A stretch of 64,000 bases of DNA from Petroclostridium sp. X23 (GTDB taxonomy: Bacteria; Bacillota; Clostridia; SK-Y3): the NCBI RefSeq assembly GCF_030013905.1, contig NZ_CP124862.1, positions 4,033,051 through 4,097,050 on the forward strand. Reading direction: 5' to 3'. Below, piece after piece: positions 18,219 through 28,097 of this stretch. The notes beneath the pieces were generated by a model that did no database searches, was not told the origin of the DNA, and was given only the letters and a program-made list of their open reading frames with translations. Positions within the stretch are counted from its first letter, which is position 1; every line of letters begins with the position of its first letter. The position numbers and the translations under genes were made by a program.

Positions 18219-20089
18219 GTGAGCAGCATAAAGAATACAAATCCGGTCCAACACCTCCAAGAGGTCCTATGGGAGGACATCGTATGGCGATGGGGATGCC
18301 GGCGGAGAAAGCAAAGGATTTCAAAGGTACAATCAGAAGGTTGATGAAATATTTAAAACCGTATCGATTCCGCTTTTTTTTAGTATTGGTTACGGCTATC
18401 CTTAGTACGGTCTTTAATATTATAAGTCCTAAAGTGATGGGGAAGGCAACAACCGAGCTATTTGAAGGTGTGATGATGAAATACAAAGGTGTACCGGGAG
18501 CAGGAATTGATTTCGATTATATATTGGGAATTATTACTGTTTTAGTGGGACTTTATATTGTGAGTGCGGTATTTGGTTATATTCAGCAGTCCATCATGGC
18601 AGGAGTTGCGCAAAAGACAGTTTTTGATATGAGAACAGATATTAACGATAAGCTGGCAAGGCTGCCGCTCAAATTTTTTGATGTACGCACCCATGGGGAG
18701 ATCTTGAGCCGTATAACCAATGATGTCGATAATATTGCCAATACATTACAGCAGAGTTTGACCCAGCTGATTACCGCGGTCGTTACCCTAGTGGGTATCG
18801 TGATTATGATGTTGACCATTAGTCCGATGCTGACCCTTGCCTTAGTCATTACCCTGCCTTTCTATATCATGGTAACAAAAGCTATAGCAGCACGGTCGCA
18901 AAAATATTTTGTAATGCAACAAAAAACACTGGGGAATTTGAATGGTCATGTTGAGGAGATGTACACCGGACATAAAATCGTAAAGGTTTTTGGACATGAG
19001 GATGAATCAATCCGCAAATTTGATGAAATCAATGAAAAGCTCTATGAAGCAAACCGAAAGGCTCAGTTTATCTCAGGGATTATCATGCCGCTGATGAATT
19101 TTATCAATAATATCGGGTATGTACTTGTATGTGTAGTTGGAGGTATTTTTGTAACCAAAAGAATGATTGAAATCGGGGATGTACAGGCGTTTATTCAGTA
19201 TTCCCGGCAGTTTACGCATCCCATTATACAGACGGCAAATATAGCGAATATTCTCCAATCTACAGTGGCATCCGCCGAGCGTGTTTTTGAACTGCTGGAT
19301 GAGAAAGAAGAAATCCCTGACAATGAGGATGCTAAAAAGCTGGAGTTTCCGAAAGGAGAAGTCAAGTTTGCAGATGTTGGATTTGGTTACAGCAAAGATG
19401 TTACACTTATTAAACATATGAATATAGATGTGAAACAAGGAGAAACCATCGCCATCGTAGGGCCTACAGGGGCAGGAAAAACTACACTTGTAAACCTCTT
19501 GATGCGTTTTTATGAAATAGATGACGGCAGAATTACAATTGATGGAATAGATATTAGACATATGAAGCGAGGAGAACTGAGAAGTATTTTTGGCATGGTG
19601 CTTCAAGATACCTGGCTTTTCAATGGAACCATCAAAGAAAATATCGCATACGGACGTGAAGGAGCGACTTTTGATGAGGTGGTTCAAGCCGCACAAGCAG
19701 CGCACGCTGATCACTTTATCAGAACGCTGCCCGATGGATATGATACTATCCTTAATGAAGAAGCCTCTAATATCTCTCAAGGGCAAAAGCAGTTGATTAC
19801 CATCGCGCGCGCGATTCTTGCCGACCCTGTCATTCTTATTCTTGATGAGGCGACAAGCAGTGTGGATACCAGAACCGAGCAGCTGATTCAAAAGGCCATG
19901 ACTCGGCTAATGCACGGAAAAACAAGCTTTGTGATTGCGCACAGACTTTCCACTATTCGTGAAGCGGATTTAATACTTGTGATGAATAACGGCAGCATTA
20001 TTGAAAAGGGAAATCATCAGCAGCTTATGGAAAAGGACGGGTTTTATGCAGATCTCTATAAAAGTCAGTTCTTAGGTGCACAGGCCTGA
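18215..20089 (+). CDS. ABC exporter half-transporter, catalytic subunit
   Basis: A 624-residue exporter with a 45-residue hydrophilic Pro/Gly/Met-rich N-terminal extension, six TM helices (about 45-345) and an ATPase domain with Walker A GPTGAGKTT, Walker B LILDEATSSVD (catalytic Glu present) and switch His in IAHRLST. Its signature is altered to ISQGQKQ. Together with the upstream subunit this gives one complete and one degenerate nucleotide site, exactly as in heterodimeric multidrug exporters. GGAGGAGGAG lies before ATG 18215. A terminator follows at 20167. Confidence 0.93.
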   Translation: MSEQHKEYKSGPTPPRGPMGGHRMAMGMPAEKAKDFKGTIRRLMKYLKPYRFRFFLVLVTAILSTVFNIISPKVMGKATTELFEGVMMKYKGVPGAGIDFDYILGIITVLVGLYIVSAVFGYIQQSIMAGVAQKTVFDMRTDINDKLARLPLKFFDVRTHGEILSRITNDVDNIANTLQQSLTQLITAVVTLVGIVIMMLTISPMLTLALVITLPFYIMVTKAIAARSQKYFVMQQKTLGNLNGHVEEMYTGHKIVKVFGHEDESIRKFDEINEKLYEANRKAQFISGIIMPLMNFINNIGYVLVCVVGGIFVTKRMIEIGDVQAFIQYSRQFTHPIIQTANIANILQSTVASAERVFELLDEKEEIPDNEDAKKLEFPKGEVKFADVGFGYSKDVTLIKHMNIDVKQGETIAIVGPTGAGKTTLVNLLMRFYEIDDGRITIDGIDIRHMKRGELRSIFGMVLQDTWLFNGTIKENIAYGREGATFDEVVQAAQAAHADHFIRTLPDGYDTILNEEASNISQGQKQLITIARAILADPVILILDEATSSVDTRTEQLIQKAMTRLMHGKTSFVIAHRLSTIREADLILVMNNGSIIEKGNHQQLMEKDGFYADLYKSQFLGAQA

Positions 20090-20166
20090 TGAAGTAATAT
20101 GCTGGCTTTCATTGAGACAGTTTTGGTTATATAAACAGAACATAGGAAAATACTATTGTATATAAA

Positions 20167-20206
20167 AAGAGAGCTGTGAGTGTGTTTTGAACTCCCAGCT
20201 CTCTTT
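20167..20206 (+). terminator. Terminator of the MarR-ABC operon
   Basis: AGAGAGCTG-GAGT / ACTC-CAGCTCTCT stem followed by TTGG; A-rich upstream. Confidence 0.8.
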
Positions 20207-20239
20207 GGTATTTAACGCATGTGAATTATAAAAAAATTC

Positions 20240-20268
20240 TTTACAAGAATATCCTTTTATTGTATAAT
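20240..20268 (+). promoter_or_regulatory. Promoter of the helicase gene
   Basis: TTTACA (20240-20245), 17-bp spacer, TATAAT (20263-20268), 110 bases before the start codon. An AAACTT/AAGTTT-type inverted pairing lies between promoter and gene. Confidence 0.65.
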
Positions 20269-20378
20269 ATAAAAATACTTAAACCTAACACAATTATAAC
20301 ATTGAATCAACAATATCATTGTATCATAGTATAAGTTTAATGTCAAGAGGAGTTTTAATAAATATTGGAGGGTAAAGA

Positions 20379-22628
20379 ATGGATAGCTACCATGATCAGC
20401 TTGTGGAAGAAAAACAGTATCTAAGGCAAGTTATAGCATTAATACAAAAGGAATTGTCAATGGAGACAAGCCACCTATCAAAAAGAAAAAACGAATTAGT
20501 TGCATCAAGAAAAGAGATGTGGGAAAATACAGTTCATTTCACTACTGACTTTGAAAAGTTGACGGAGGTGAATCAGCATCTTTCTGAAGTCACAAACCAA
20601 ACCGCGTCCTATGATCATACCAGAAAACGTCTTGATAGGTACCGGCAGATGGCAAATTGTCCTTATTTCGGAAGATTTGACTTTGCTGAAGATGGTTGTA
20701 ACGGGGCTGAGAAAATATATGTGGGTCTTTATAATCTGATGGATTCTGAAACGCATGATATATTTGTTTATGATTGGCGTGCACCCATTTCAAGCATATT
20801 TTACAGATTTGAACCGGGAGAAGCGAGATATCATACACCTTTTGGCGATATTACCGGGAATGTGCTATTAAAAAGGCAATATAAAATTAAGGGGTCAGAG
20901 TTGAGTTATTGCTTTGACTGCAGCATAAGGATCAATGATGAAGCATTACAAGAGGTATTAAGCCGCAATGCATCAGCCAAGATGAGAAATATTGTAGAAA
21001 CTATTCAAAAAGAGCAGGATATCATCATTAGAGATACCGAAAATGAGATTCTTATTGTTCAAGGTGTAGCTGGCAGCGGAAAGACATCCATTGCCCTGCA
21101 TAGAATAGCATTTCTGCTTTATCAAGGGATGGACTCGCAAATTGGTTCGAATAATGTTATTATTGTTTCGCCTAATGCGCTGTTCAGCAAATATATATCC
21201 GGTGTATTGCCCGAACTGGGGGAGGATAATGTTAACCAAATTACCGTTGAAGAAATTATTGACGTATGCTTTGACAGCAAGATGAAGATACAGACAAGGA
21301 ATGAATTTCTGGAATCGGTGATTGGATGTAAAGAAGATGCTGGCAGAAGCTTTATGCAGCAGGGAGTAGAATTCAAAGGATCTAGGAATTTTAGGATGAT
21401 TCTTGATAAGCTATTATGGCATTTTGAACATAGACTGGTTCGGTTTGAAGACGTATACTACAGTGGCGAAGTGGTGGAGACCAAACAACAACTCAAGAAT
21501 TCTTTTTTAAATAATAAGATTGGCTTGCCAATGGCAAAACGCCTGAAGAGGCTTGAGAATAAAATATTGGAAAAAGTGCGCCCGCTTCAGAAGATAAGGC
21601 TTGAAAAAATTCAAAAGATTGTTGAAAAAAATGGAGAACATCAATTTGAGATTAAATCCTTTAGCCGCTTGTTATCTATTAAAGATACAAAAATCTTTTT
21701 GGAGAGACTTCGTACATTTACACAGGTTGATAGTTTAAGCCTGTATCAAAAGCTTTTTGAAAACCAAGAGCTGTTTTATAAGGTTGCTCAAGATATCGCG
21801 CTGCCTGAAAATATTCAACATATTATTTCAAGTACTGCTGACAGGCTTCAAAATGGGCAAGTGCTTTATGAAGATGCTTTGCCGCTGTTGTATCTGAAGC
21901 TAAGGTTAGAGGGGACGGACTTATACTCAGAGATTAAGCAAGTGGTGGTTGATGAAGCCCAAGATTATTATCCTATGCATTATGAGATTTTAAAGATTTT
22001 ATTTCATAATGCAACTTTCACGGTATTAGGAGATGTTCATCAGACAATAGAGAGGAATGTTCAAACATCTCATTATGAAGATGTCGTCAGTATTCTTAAC
22101 AAACGTAAAGCGGTCAAACTATTTTTGAACAAAAGCTATAGAGCTTCCTTCGAAATCAATACTTTTGCACAGAAGATATTAAATGTCAAACAAGATTTTG
22201 TATCTTTTGAAAGGTATGAAGCTGCACCGGCAGTTGTATATGAACAGACAGAAAGACTACTTGAACAGACCGTGATGCGGGATATTACAGACTACCTTCA
22301 ACAAGGGTTTGAATCTGTTGCCGTCATATGCAAGACGCAGCAGCAAGCAGAAGAGTTATATCATACTCTCAAGGAACACAGTTCCATCAGAATTTTGAAT
22401 GAAGAAAACAGCGAAATTGAAAAAGGAAGCGTAATCATACCGGTATATAAGGCCAAGGGGTTAGAGTTTGATGTTGCACTTGTTTACGGTGTGAATGATG
22501 AAAACTATTCAAGCGATATGGACAGAAATTTACTTTATATATCTTGCACCAGAGCACTCCATCGGCTGGGACTTTATTATACCGGACAAAAGAGTCCGCT
22601 TTTATCTAATATAATGTGTAATACTTGA
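20379..22628 (+). CDS. helD: HelD-like superfamily 1 helicase/translocase
   Basis: A 749-residue UvrD/Rep-type ATPase. The N-terminal 90 residues form a charged coiled coil, typical of HelD, which inserts into RNA polymerase and recycles stalled enzyme. Motif I is GVAGSGKTS (about 229-237), motif II VVVDEAQDYYP (about 524-534), motif III GDVHQTI, motif IV-like NKSYRAS, motif V KAKGLEFDVALVYG and motif VI LLYISCTRALHR. GGAGGGTAAAGA before ATG 20379 fixes the start. HelD of Bacillus is of similar length. A role in RNA polymerase recycling is from family knowledge; a DNA repair helicase is an alternative. Confidence 0.82.
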   Translation: MDSYHDQLVEEKQYLRQVIALIQKELSMETSHLSKRKNELVASRKEMWENTVHFTTDFEKLTEVNQHLSEVTNQTASYDHTRKRLDRYRQMANCPYFGRFDFAEDGCNGAEKIYVGLYNLMDSETHDIFVYDWRAPISSIFYRFEPGEARYHTPFGDITGNVLLKRQYKIKGSELSYCFDCSIRINDEALQEVLSRNASAKMRNIVETIQKEQDIIIRDTENEILIVQGVAGSGKTSIALHRIAFLLYQGMDSQIGSNNVIIVSPNALFSKYISGVLPELGEDNVNQITVEEIIDVCFDSKMKIQTRNEFLESVIGCKEDAGRSFMQQGVEFKGSRNFRMILDKLLWHFEHRLVRFEDVYYSGEVVETKQQLKNSFLNNKIGLPMAKRLKRLENKILEKVRPLQKIRLEKIQKIVEKNGEHQFEIKSFSRLLSIKDTKIFLERLRTFTQVDSLSLYQKLFENQELFYKVAQDIALPENIQHIISSTADRLQNGQVLYEDALPLLYLKLRLEGTDLYSEIKQVVVDEAQDYYPMHYEILKILFHNATFTVLGDVHQTIERNVQTSHYEDVVSILNKRKAVKLFLNKSYRASFEINTFAQKILNVKQDFVSFERYEAAPAVVYEQTERLLEQTVMRDITDYLQQGFESVAVICKTQQQAEELYHTLKEHSSIRILNEENSEIEKGSVIIPVYKAKGLEFDVALVYGVNDENYSSDMDRNLLYISCTRALHRLGLYYTGQKSPLLSNIMCNT

Positions 22629-22695
22629 TATTTTTTTTATATTAGGATAGAATCACACGTATATGTAAAATATTTTTAAGCATGGGGGGATACCT

Positions 22696-25008
22696 GTGTC
22701 CTTGAGTGAAGTGTCGGAGCTTAATCGGGTTAATGAGAAACTTAAACGGGAAATTGCGGAGCGTAGAAAAGCGGAAGAGCAATTGGAAAAACACAATCAT
22801 CTATTATCTACGTTGTTGGATGTCTCCAATCTAGTATCTTCTACATTAGAGCTAAGGTTGTTATTGGAAGCGATTCTAGATAGATTAAAAACAATTTTGG
22901 ACTACAAGGGTGCGAAAATATTTGCACTGGAAGGTGAGATTCTAAAGGTAGTAGCCCATAGAAGCTTTTTAACAGAAGATCAGGAAAAAAAGTATTCAGC
23001 CCATTATAAACATATCCCATTAGGGAAGCAATTAATCGTTGATAAACAACCTATCGTCATATCTGATGTGCAGAGTGACACTCAATCTGCAATAGAATTC
23101 AGGGAGAATATCACAGGTCTATTGGGAGATGCGTTAGCATATATACGCTCATGGATCGGGATACCGTTGATTATAAAGGATCGGGTGATTGGATTGCTTA
23201 CAATAGATCATAACATATCCGGCTACTATCTTCCCAAACATCTTGAAATCGGTATGACATTTGCAAATCAGGCAGCGATAGAATTTGAAAACGCGCGGTT
23301 ATATAATGAGACTTTGAAACAGGCGGATGAATTAAAAACCATGTTAGCTGTACAGCAAGCGATTACAAGCCGTTTGGAACTTGATGCCGTCATGAAACTT
23401 ATTGCTGATGAAGCAAGAAGATTAACTGCGTCAGAGCGTACGGCGGTATTCATGGTTGAGGGCAGTGATTTGATTCTATCTGTGGCTTCAGGACAGGATA
23501 CCAAAAGGTTTTTGGATTATAGAATGCCCATAAAGCAATCTATATTAGGGCAGGTACTAATACATGGTAAGCCGATGACTGTAAACGACGCACAAAGCGA
23601 TCCGGTTGTTTATCCCGGCCTGGTGATGAAGGCAGAAGTACGATCTTTTTTATGTGTACCACTCACTGCAGGTTCAAGGCATATAGGAATTATTGCTGCA
23701 GCAGATAAAACAACCGGAAACTTCGATAGTGGAGACGAACGTATATTAAGTATGCTTGCGTCGGCAGCGGTGATTGGGCTTGAGAATGCACGTATGTACC
23801 AAGAAGAGCGGCAGCGGCATTTGGAAGATAAACAACGCCGGCGTGTTGCAGAAGGTTTAAGAGATATCCTTACTATTCTTAACTCCAACCGTCCATTGGT
23901 CGAGATACTTGACTACATTGTAAATCAAGCCGCAAGGTTAATGGATACGGATACCGGGGCACTATATCGGCTTCATAAAGAGAATAGTATACTTACTATC
24001 CAAGCTGCGTGCGGTTTGCCGGAACAATATGTGAAACAGATGGATGTGCCGGTTGGAATGGGTGTTGTAGGCCGGGCAGTCATGGAGCGGAAGCCCATCG
24101 ATGTAGCAGATATGAAAGGTTATATACCTACAGATTTTTCACATGATACAAGAAGAAAACCTCACTTAACGTGGTTGGAGAACAACTATCGTGGATTGTT
24201 AGCTATTCCGCTGTTGTGCAAGGAGGAGATTTATGGTGGTATTGTCTTATATTTTCAGGATATACGGGTCTTGACAAAAGAGGAAATTGATTTAGCGATG
24301 ACATTCGCCGATCAAGCTGCGCTTGCTATAGATAACGCAATGTTAAGAGCTCAAGCTGAAGAGATGGCTGTGGCTGCCGAGCGGAGCAGACTGGCACGGG
24401 ACCTTCATGATGCGGTAACACAGACACTTTTCTCAGCCAGTCTTATCGCTGAAGTGCTTCCGAAAATATGGAATAAAAATGCCGATGAAGGCAAGAAAAG
24501 ATTAGAAGAACTCCGCCAGCTTGCACGTGGAGCACTAGCAGAGATGCGGACCCTGCTTCTTGAATTGAGACCCGCTACGTTGGTTGAAGCAAAGCTGGAA
24601 GAATTGCTTAAACATTTAGCGGAGGCAACAACCGGTCATGCGCGTATTCCTGTTACACTCACTATTGAAGGGCAATTTGATCCACCGACGGATGTAAAGA
24701 TCGCATTCTATCGTATAGCGCAAGAAGCACTTAATAATATTGCCAAGCATTCGGAAGCCAATCAAGCTATAGTAACATTAAAAGGCGATTGGGATGCAGA
24801 TGAAGATTGCAATGTTATGAAGCTAACCATCAGCGATGATGGGTACGGTTTCAATCCAAATGATGTATCGGGAGAACACTTAGGTCTAGGTATTATGCAG
24901 GAACGTGCCGAGGCAATTGGCGCACAATTGAGAATTGATAGCGAGATAGGACGAGGGACAAAGATAGTTATATATTGGGATTTGAATGGGGGTAAGGTGG
25001 ATGAGTGA
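22696..25008 (+). CDS. Cytosolic sensor kinase with three GAF domains (NarL-type)
   Basis: A 770-residue kinase with no membrane segments. A short coiled coil (residues 5-40) is followed by three GAF domains (about 40-200, 215-365 and 385-550), then a HisKA_3 dimerisation domain with [16 protein letters not shown] (phosphorylated His571) and an ATPase domain ending [15 protein letters not shown]. The start is GTG 22696, supported by GGGGGGA 6 bases upstream; no ATG competes. Its last bases overlap the start of the response regulator gene, so the two are a translationally coupled pair of the LiaS/DegS type. GAF domains bind cyclic nucleotides, heme, iron-sulfur clusters or small ligands; which applies is unknown. 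Confidence 0.93.
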   Translation: MSLSEVSELNRVNEKLKREIAERRKAEEQLEKHNHLLSTLLDVSNLVSSTLELRLLLEAILDRLKTILDYKGAKIFALEGEILKVVAHRSFLTEDQEKKYSAHYKHIPLGKQLIVDKQPIVISDVQSDTQSAIEFRENITGLLGDALAYIRSWIGIPLIIKDRVIGLLTIDHNISGYYLPKHLEIGMTFANQAAIEFENARLYNETLKQADELKTMLAVQQAITSRLELDAVMKLIADEARRLTASERTAVFMVEGSDLILSVASGQDTKRFLDYRMPIKQSILGQVLIHGKPMTVNDAQSDPVVYPGLVMKAEVRSFLCVPLTAGSRHIGIIAAADKTTGNFDSGDERILSMLASAAVIGLENARMYQEERQRHLEDKQRRRVAEGLRDILTILNSNRPLVEILDYIVNQAARLMDTDTGALYRLHKENSILTIQAACGLPEQYVKQMDVPVGMGVVGRAVMERKPIDVADMKGYIPTDFSHDTRRKPHLTWLENNYRGLLAIPLLCKEEIYGGIVLYFQDIRVLTKEEIDLAMTFADQAALAIDNAMLRAQAEEMAVAAERSRLARDLHDAVTQTLFSASLIAEVLPKIWNKNADEGKKRLEELRQLARGALAEMRTLLLELRPATLVEAKLEELLKHLAEATTGHARIPVTLTIEGQFDPPTDVKIAFYRIAQEALNNIAKHSEANQAIVTLKGDWDADEDCNVMKLTISDDGYGFNPNDVSGEHLGLGIMQERAEAIGAQLRIDSEIGRGTKIVIYWDLNGGKVDE

Positions 25009-25639
25009 TGTGAATAAAATACGTGTGGTTTTAGTAGATGACCATAAAGTTGTAAGAAGTGGCTTGAGTGCATTTTTGATGGTATATGATGATCTTGAAC
25101 TTGCAGGTGAGGCTTCCAATGGGAAAGAAGCTGTGGAAGTTTGTTTGAGACTGAAGCCGGATATAGTACTCATGGACCTTGTTATGCCCGAATTGGATGG
25201 TGCTGCCGCTACCCGCATGATACGTGAAAAATGTCCTCAAACCCAGGTGATTGTACTAACAAGTTTTAAAGAAGATGATCTTATAGAAGCAGCTTTACAA
25301 GCCGGAGCTATTGGCTATCTGTTAAAAAGTGTCTCTGCTGACGATCTGGTTTCGGCGATACGTTGTGCAAAACGCGGGCAGCCGACATTATCACCGGAGG
25401 CAACCCAGGCCCTTATTAGATCATCAATGCGTTCCGAATCCCATGTATCTGAACTAACTCCAAGGGAGAAGGAAGTATTGCGTATGATGGTAGAGGGACT
25501 TAGTAATCCGGAAATTGCAGACCGGCTTATTATTAGCAGATCCACAGTGAAGTTTCATGTCAGTAGTATCCTATCAAAGCTGGAGGTCTCAGGGCGAACG
25601 GAAGCGGTAGCAATAGCGATTCAGAACAAACTTGTTTAA
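25001..25639 (+). CDS. NarL/LuxR-family response regulator
   Basis: A 212-residue regulator. Receiver with VVLVDDHK, phospho-acceptor Asp in [13 protein letters not shown] and Lys in [13 protein letters not shown]-binding LuxR helix-turn-helix [18 protein letters not shown]...[10 protein letters not shown] near the C terminus. ATG 25001 is chosen: GGTAAGGTGG is directly upstream and it overlaps the kinase stop by 8 bases; an in-frame start at 24986 has no such site. Cognate partner of the three-GAF kinase. Confidence 0.95.
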   Translation: MSDVNKIRVVLVDDHKVVRSGLSAFLMVYDDLELAGEASNGKEAVEVCLRLKPDIVLMDLVMPELDGAAATRMIREKCPQTQVIVLTSFKEDDLIEAALQAGAIGYLLKSVSADDLVSAIRCAKRGQPTLSPEATQALIRSSMRSESHVSELTPREKEVLRMMVEGLSNPEIADRLIISRSTVKFHVSSILSKLEVSGRTEAVAIAIQNKLV

Positions 25640-25689
25640 ATACCTGGCCTGTTGACCAGGCTAAAGACTATCCACTCGGTTCAATAAAG

Positions 25690-25730
25690 TCTCCCCACAT
25701 GATTGAAGAATATGGGGGGATTTTATTTTA
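25690..25730 (+). terminator. Terminator after the kinase-regulator pair
   Basis: TCTCCCCACAT / ATATGGGGGGA stem followed by TTTTATTTTA; a smaller CCTGG-CCAGG hairpin precedes it at about 25643-25660. Confidence 0.8.
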
Positions 25731-25766
25731 TAATAAAAGCATACAAGTACTATTGGAGTGGTATAA

Positions 25767-26171
25767 ATGAGAATATTACTGGCGGATGATGAAAAATATG
25801 TACGATCAGCTGTGAGAATAATACTTGAGCAGCAATCCGGGTTAAATATCGTGGGAGAAGCTGCGGAGCTGGATGGACTTATAGAGCAGATCAGCGAAAA
25901 AAAAGCTGATCTGGTTTTACTTGATTGGGAGCTGCCAGATTCTAGCATATCCGGTGTTATACCTATGCTTAGAAAGTTGTCGCCGAATTTGAAGATTATT
26001 GCGATGAGCAGTAGACCGGAAGCGTCAAAAGCTGCGTTAACAGCAGGGGTAGATGCTTTTGTAAGTAAAGGAGACCAGCCTGAGAGGCTTCTTGAGGCTA
26101 TACGTAATATCAGGGTGGAATTATTATCGTCCAGATTTTCCGGAGGTGAGAGTAATGTCAAGCATGTCTGA
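25767..26171 (+). CDS. Single-domain response regulator (CheY-like receiver)
   Basis: A 134-residue receiver with no output domain. The acidic pocket is intact: LLADDEK, phospho-acceptor Asp in LVLLDWELPD, Ser pair in AMSSRPE and Lys in VSKGD. The last 17 bases overlap the start of an ECF sigma factor gene, so both should be made together. A link with the kinase pair just upstream (terminator and 127 bases between) is possible. It may regulate the sigma factor by binding it or an anti-sigma factor, but this is inference. Confidence 0.88.
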   Translation: MRILLADDEKYVRSAVRIILEQQSGLNIVGEAAELDGLIEQISEKKADLVLLDWELPDSSISGVIPMLRKLSPNLKIIAMSSRPEASKAALTAGVDAFVSKGDQPERLLEAIRNIRVELLSSRFSGGESNVKHV

Positions 26172-26697
26172 TCATCAATTAGTAGAAAAATGTATACAGG
26201 GAGACCAAGATTCATTTGCCGAGTTGGTGCACAGGTATAAGAAGCTAATTTATTATACAGTATATTACTATATTAAAGATCGTGAAGAAGTTAACGATGT
26301 TGCTCAAGAAGTATTTGTCAAAATCTATAAATCTTTAAACCGTTATAATTCGGAATACAACTTTTCAACATGGTCTGTAGCCATTGCAAAGAATCTTTGT
26401 GTTGACATTATCCGTAAAAAGAAATTGAAGGTAACAAATATTGATGAGTATGAAAGCTTAACAAGAGATGATGATACTCCGGAGAAGCAATACCTCAGCA
26501 AGGAGCGTGCTGCCCAAGTGCACAAGGCCGTTGAAAATCTACCTGAAAAGTATCGGACTTTGATTATTCTATATCATCAGCATGGGTTATCTTACAAAGA
26601 GATGGCGGAAAGATTGAATAAGCCATTATCTATCATAAAAAACAGATTACATAGGGCGAGGGTGACATTGAGAGAGAGTATGTTAAAGTGTGGATAA
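26155..26697 (+). CDS. ECF-type RNA polymerase sigma factor
   Basis: A 180-residue sigma-70 family protein with region 2 (SFAELVHRYKKLIYYTVYYY... key parts DVAQEVFVKIYKSL and STWSVAIAKN) and region 4 (LPEKYRTLIILYHQHGLSYKEMAERL, SIIKNRLHRAR), as in the SigW/RpoE class. ATG 26155 is chosen: CGGAGGTGAGAGTA is a strong ribosome binding site; the frame from 26092 lacks one. It starts inside the end of the receiver gene. No anti-sigma gene follows; the next gene is in the opposite direction. Confidence 0.92.
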   Translation: MSSMSDHQLVEKCIQGDQDSFAELVHRYKKLIYYTVYYYIKDREEVNDVAQEVFVKIYKSLNRYNSEYNFSTWSVAIAKNLCVDIIRKKKLKVTNIDEYESLTRDDDTPEKQYLSKERAAQVHKAVENLPEKYRTLIILYHQHGLSYKEMAERLNKPLSIIKNRLHRARVTLRESMLKCG

Positions 26698-26757
26698 TTC
26701 AGCTATCTACTCATCACTCTTTGTAATTGTTTATTAAAGCTAAATTTCCAAAGCAAT

Positions 26758-27960
26758 CTACTTAGGGTGATTTGCATAAAATGACTTATGTGAGATAGCA
26801 TTTCGGCCCTTCTTTTTGGAAAGATACAAGCCTTCGTCTGCAACAGATATAATTTGTTGAACCGTACTGCCGTCCTGCGGAAAAGAAGAAATGCCGATTG
26901 ATATCGTAAATTGCGGACTGGAGGAATTCATAACATTTTTTCTTAAACGTTCACCAATGAAAAAAGATTCTTGTGTGGTTAGTTCCGGCAGGATAATAAT
27001 AAATTCATCACCGCCATATCTGCCTACACAGTCTTCTTCTCTAATACTCTCAGTCGCAATAGATGCAAGTTTCATGATACATTTATCCCCTGTAATATGA
27101 CCATAGGTATCATTAATACTCTTAAAGTTATCGATATCAAACATTAATACTGAAAACTCTTTATACTTACCGGTATGAATATACGTTTCGATGATATTTA
27201 GGAGGGCTGTTTTGTTATAGGTATCTGTTAACGTATCTTTTTTTGACTTTTCAAGCAATTTGTTATTATGTTTTTCAATTTCAAACGTTTTCTTTTTAAT
27301 CTCGTTTTTTAAAGCCATGTTAAAATCTGATATGATCTTATCTGCTTGTTGGATTTTATCAGTAATGATTTTTTTTGTTTGAATATAGTAATGAATAAAT
27401 ATCATCAAAAAGGCAGTGGCATGAAGGAAAGAATGCAATGCTGGGCCCGTTCCGGTTTGTAGGAATACCTTTATTGGCAAACACACTGCTAACAGGAACA
27501 GGCCATAATATAACGGTGTTCTATTACATTTTGAGCGCATGATTACCAAGAGGCACGATAGAGAAAAAACAGATGCAGATATAATCCCCAAAGTAAATGA
27601 GGGGGTAGTGATAGAGCTAAATTGTATCGATAAACGGTATAATAATGCAGGATTAAGCAAAGCTATAATATAAAAAATATTGTTTTGAGAAACCTTTTTA
27701 AAAGAACGTAAAAAAAACAAAGTAATTAATCCCAAGTCTGATAAAATCAGTTGAACAGTAGCAATACTATCAAACTTATGAGGAATATCATGAAAAACAA
27801 TGATCCCATTGATGATCATAGGAGTCAGCAATATCAATGAAGTGTATCTGAAGTCATTCTGTTTATCTTTTATTAAAGAAATTAAAACTATAATGGTAAA
27901 TGATAGACAAAAAGCTACCCAACTATTAAATAGGTCAAGTAATTCGTAGTTCATGCTCAT
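26758..27960 (-). CDS. Membrane diguanylate cyclase (GGDEF)
   Basis: A 400-residue protein making c-di-GMP. About seven hydrophobic segments fill residues 10-195, an MHYT/7TM-like membrane sensor of unknown ligand, then a coiled linker (about 200-235) and a GGDEF domain. The active site is intact: YGGDEF, with FDIDNFKSINDTYGH upstream. The product-inhibition site RxxD is present (REED five residues before GGDEF). It is convergent with the sigma factor gene. GGAG before ATG 27960 (two ATGs in succession). With the broken EAL gene at 15.2 kb it is the only c-di-GMP synthesis gene here. Confidence 0.93.
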   Translation of the reverse strand: MSMNYELLDLFNSWVAFCLSFTIIVLISLIKDKQNDFRYTSLILLTPMIINGIIVFHDIPHKFDSIATVQLILSDLGLITLFFLRSFKKVSQNNIFYIIALLNPALLYRLSIQFSSITTPSFTLGIISASVFSLSCLLVIMRSKCNRTPLYYGLFLLAVCLPIKVFLQTGTGPALHSFLHATAFLMIFIHYYIQTKKIITDKIQQADKIISDFNMALKNEIKKKTFEIEKHNNKLLEKSKKDTLTDTYNKTALLNIIETYIHTGKYKEFSVLMFDIDNFKSINDTYGHITGDKCIMKLASIATESIREEDCVGRYGGDEFIIILPELTTQESFFIGERLRKNVMNSSSPQFTISIGISSFPQDGSTVQQIISVADEGLYLSKKKGRNAISHKSFYANHPK

Positions 27961-28030
27961 TTCTCCTCATTTCTTGTTTAATTATTATATAATATAATGA
28001 GGTATATTACCAGTACATTATTTAGTGGGG

Positions 28031-28086
28031 AGTGAGGAGAAGGGAGTGAGGAGTCTTTAAGCTCTCCTCACTCCCCTCTCCTCACT
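28031..28086. repeat. Large hairpin with 23-bp arms
   Basis: Arms 28031-28053 and 28064-28086 pair with one mismatch; each arm itself contains the unit GGAGTGAGGAG twice. It lies between two leftward genes and could be a terminator for the FG-GAP-like gene or a miniature repeat element. Confidence 0.8.
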
Positions 28087-28097
28087 AAAGCAAAGTA

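Noticed and set aside
19073..19891. 272-residue minus-strand frame
   Set aside because: Antisense to the conserved ATPase domain of the second ABC subunit, with no start signal and no sensible protein pattern.
25661..26215. 184-residue minus-strand frame
   Set aside because: Antisense to the receiver and sigma genes, which have clear motifs and ribosome binding sites.
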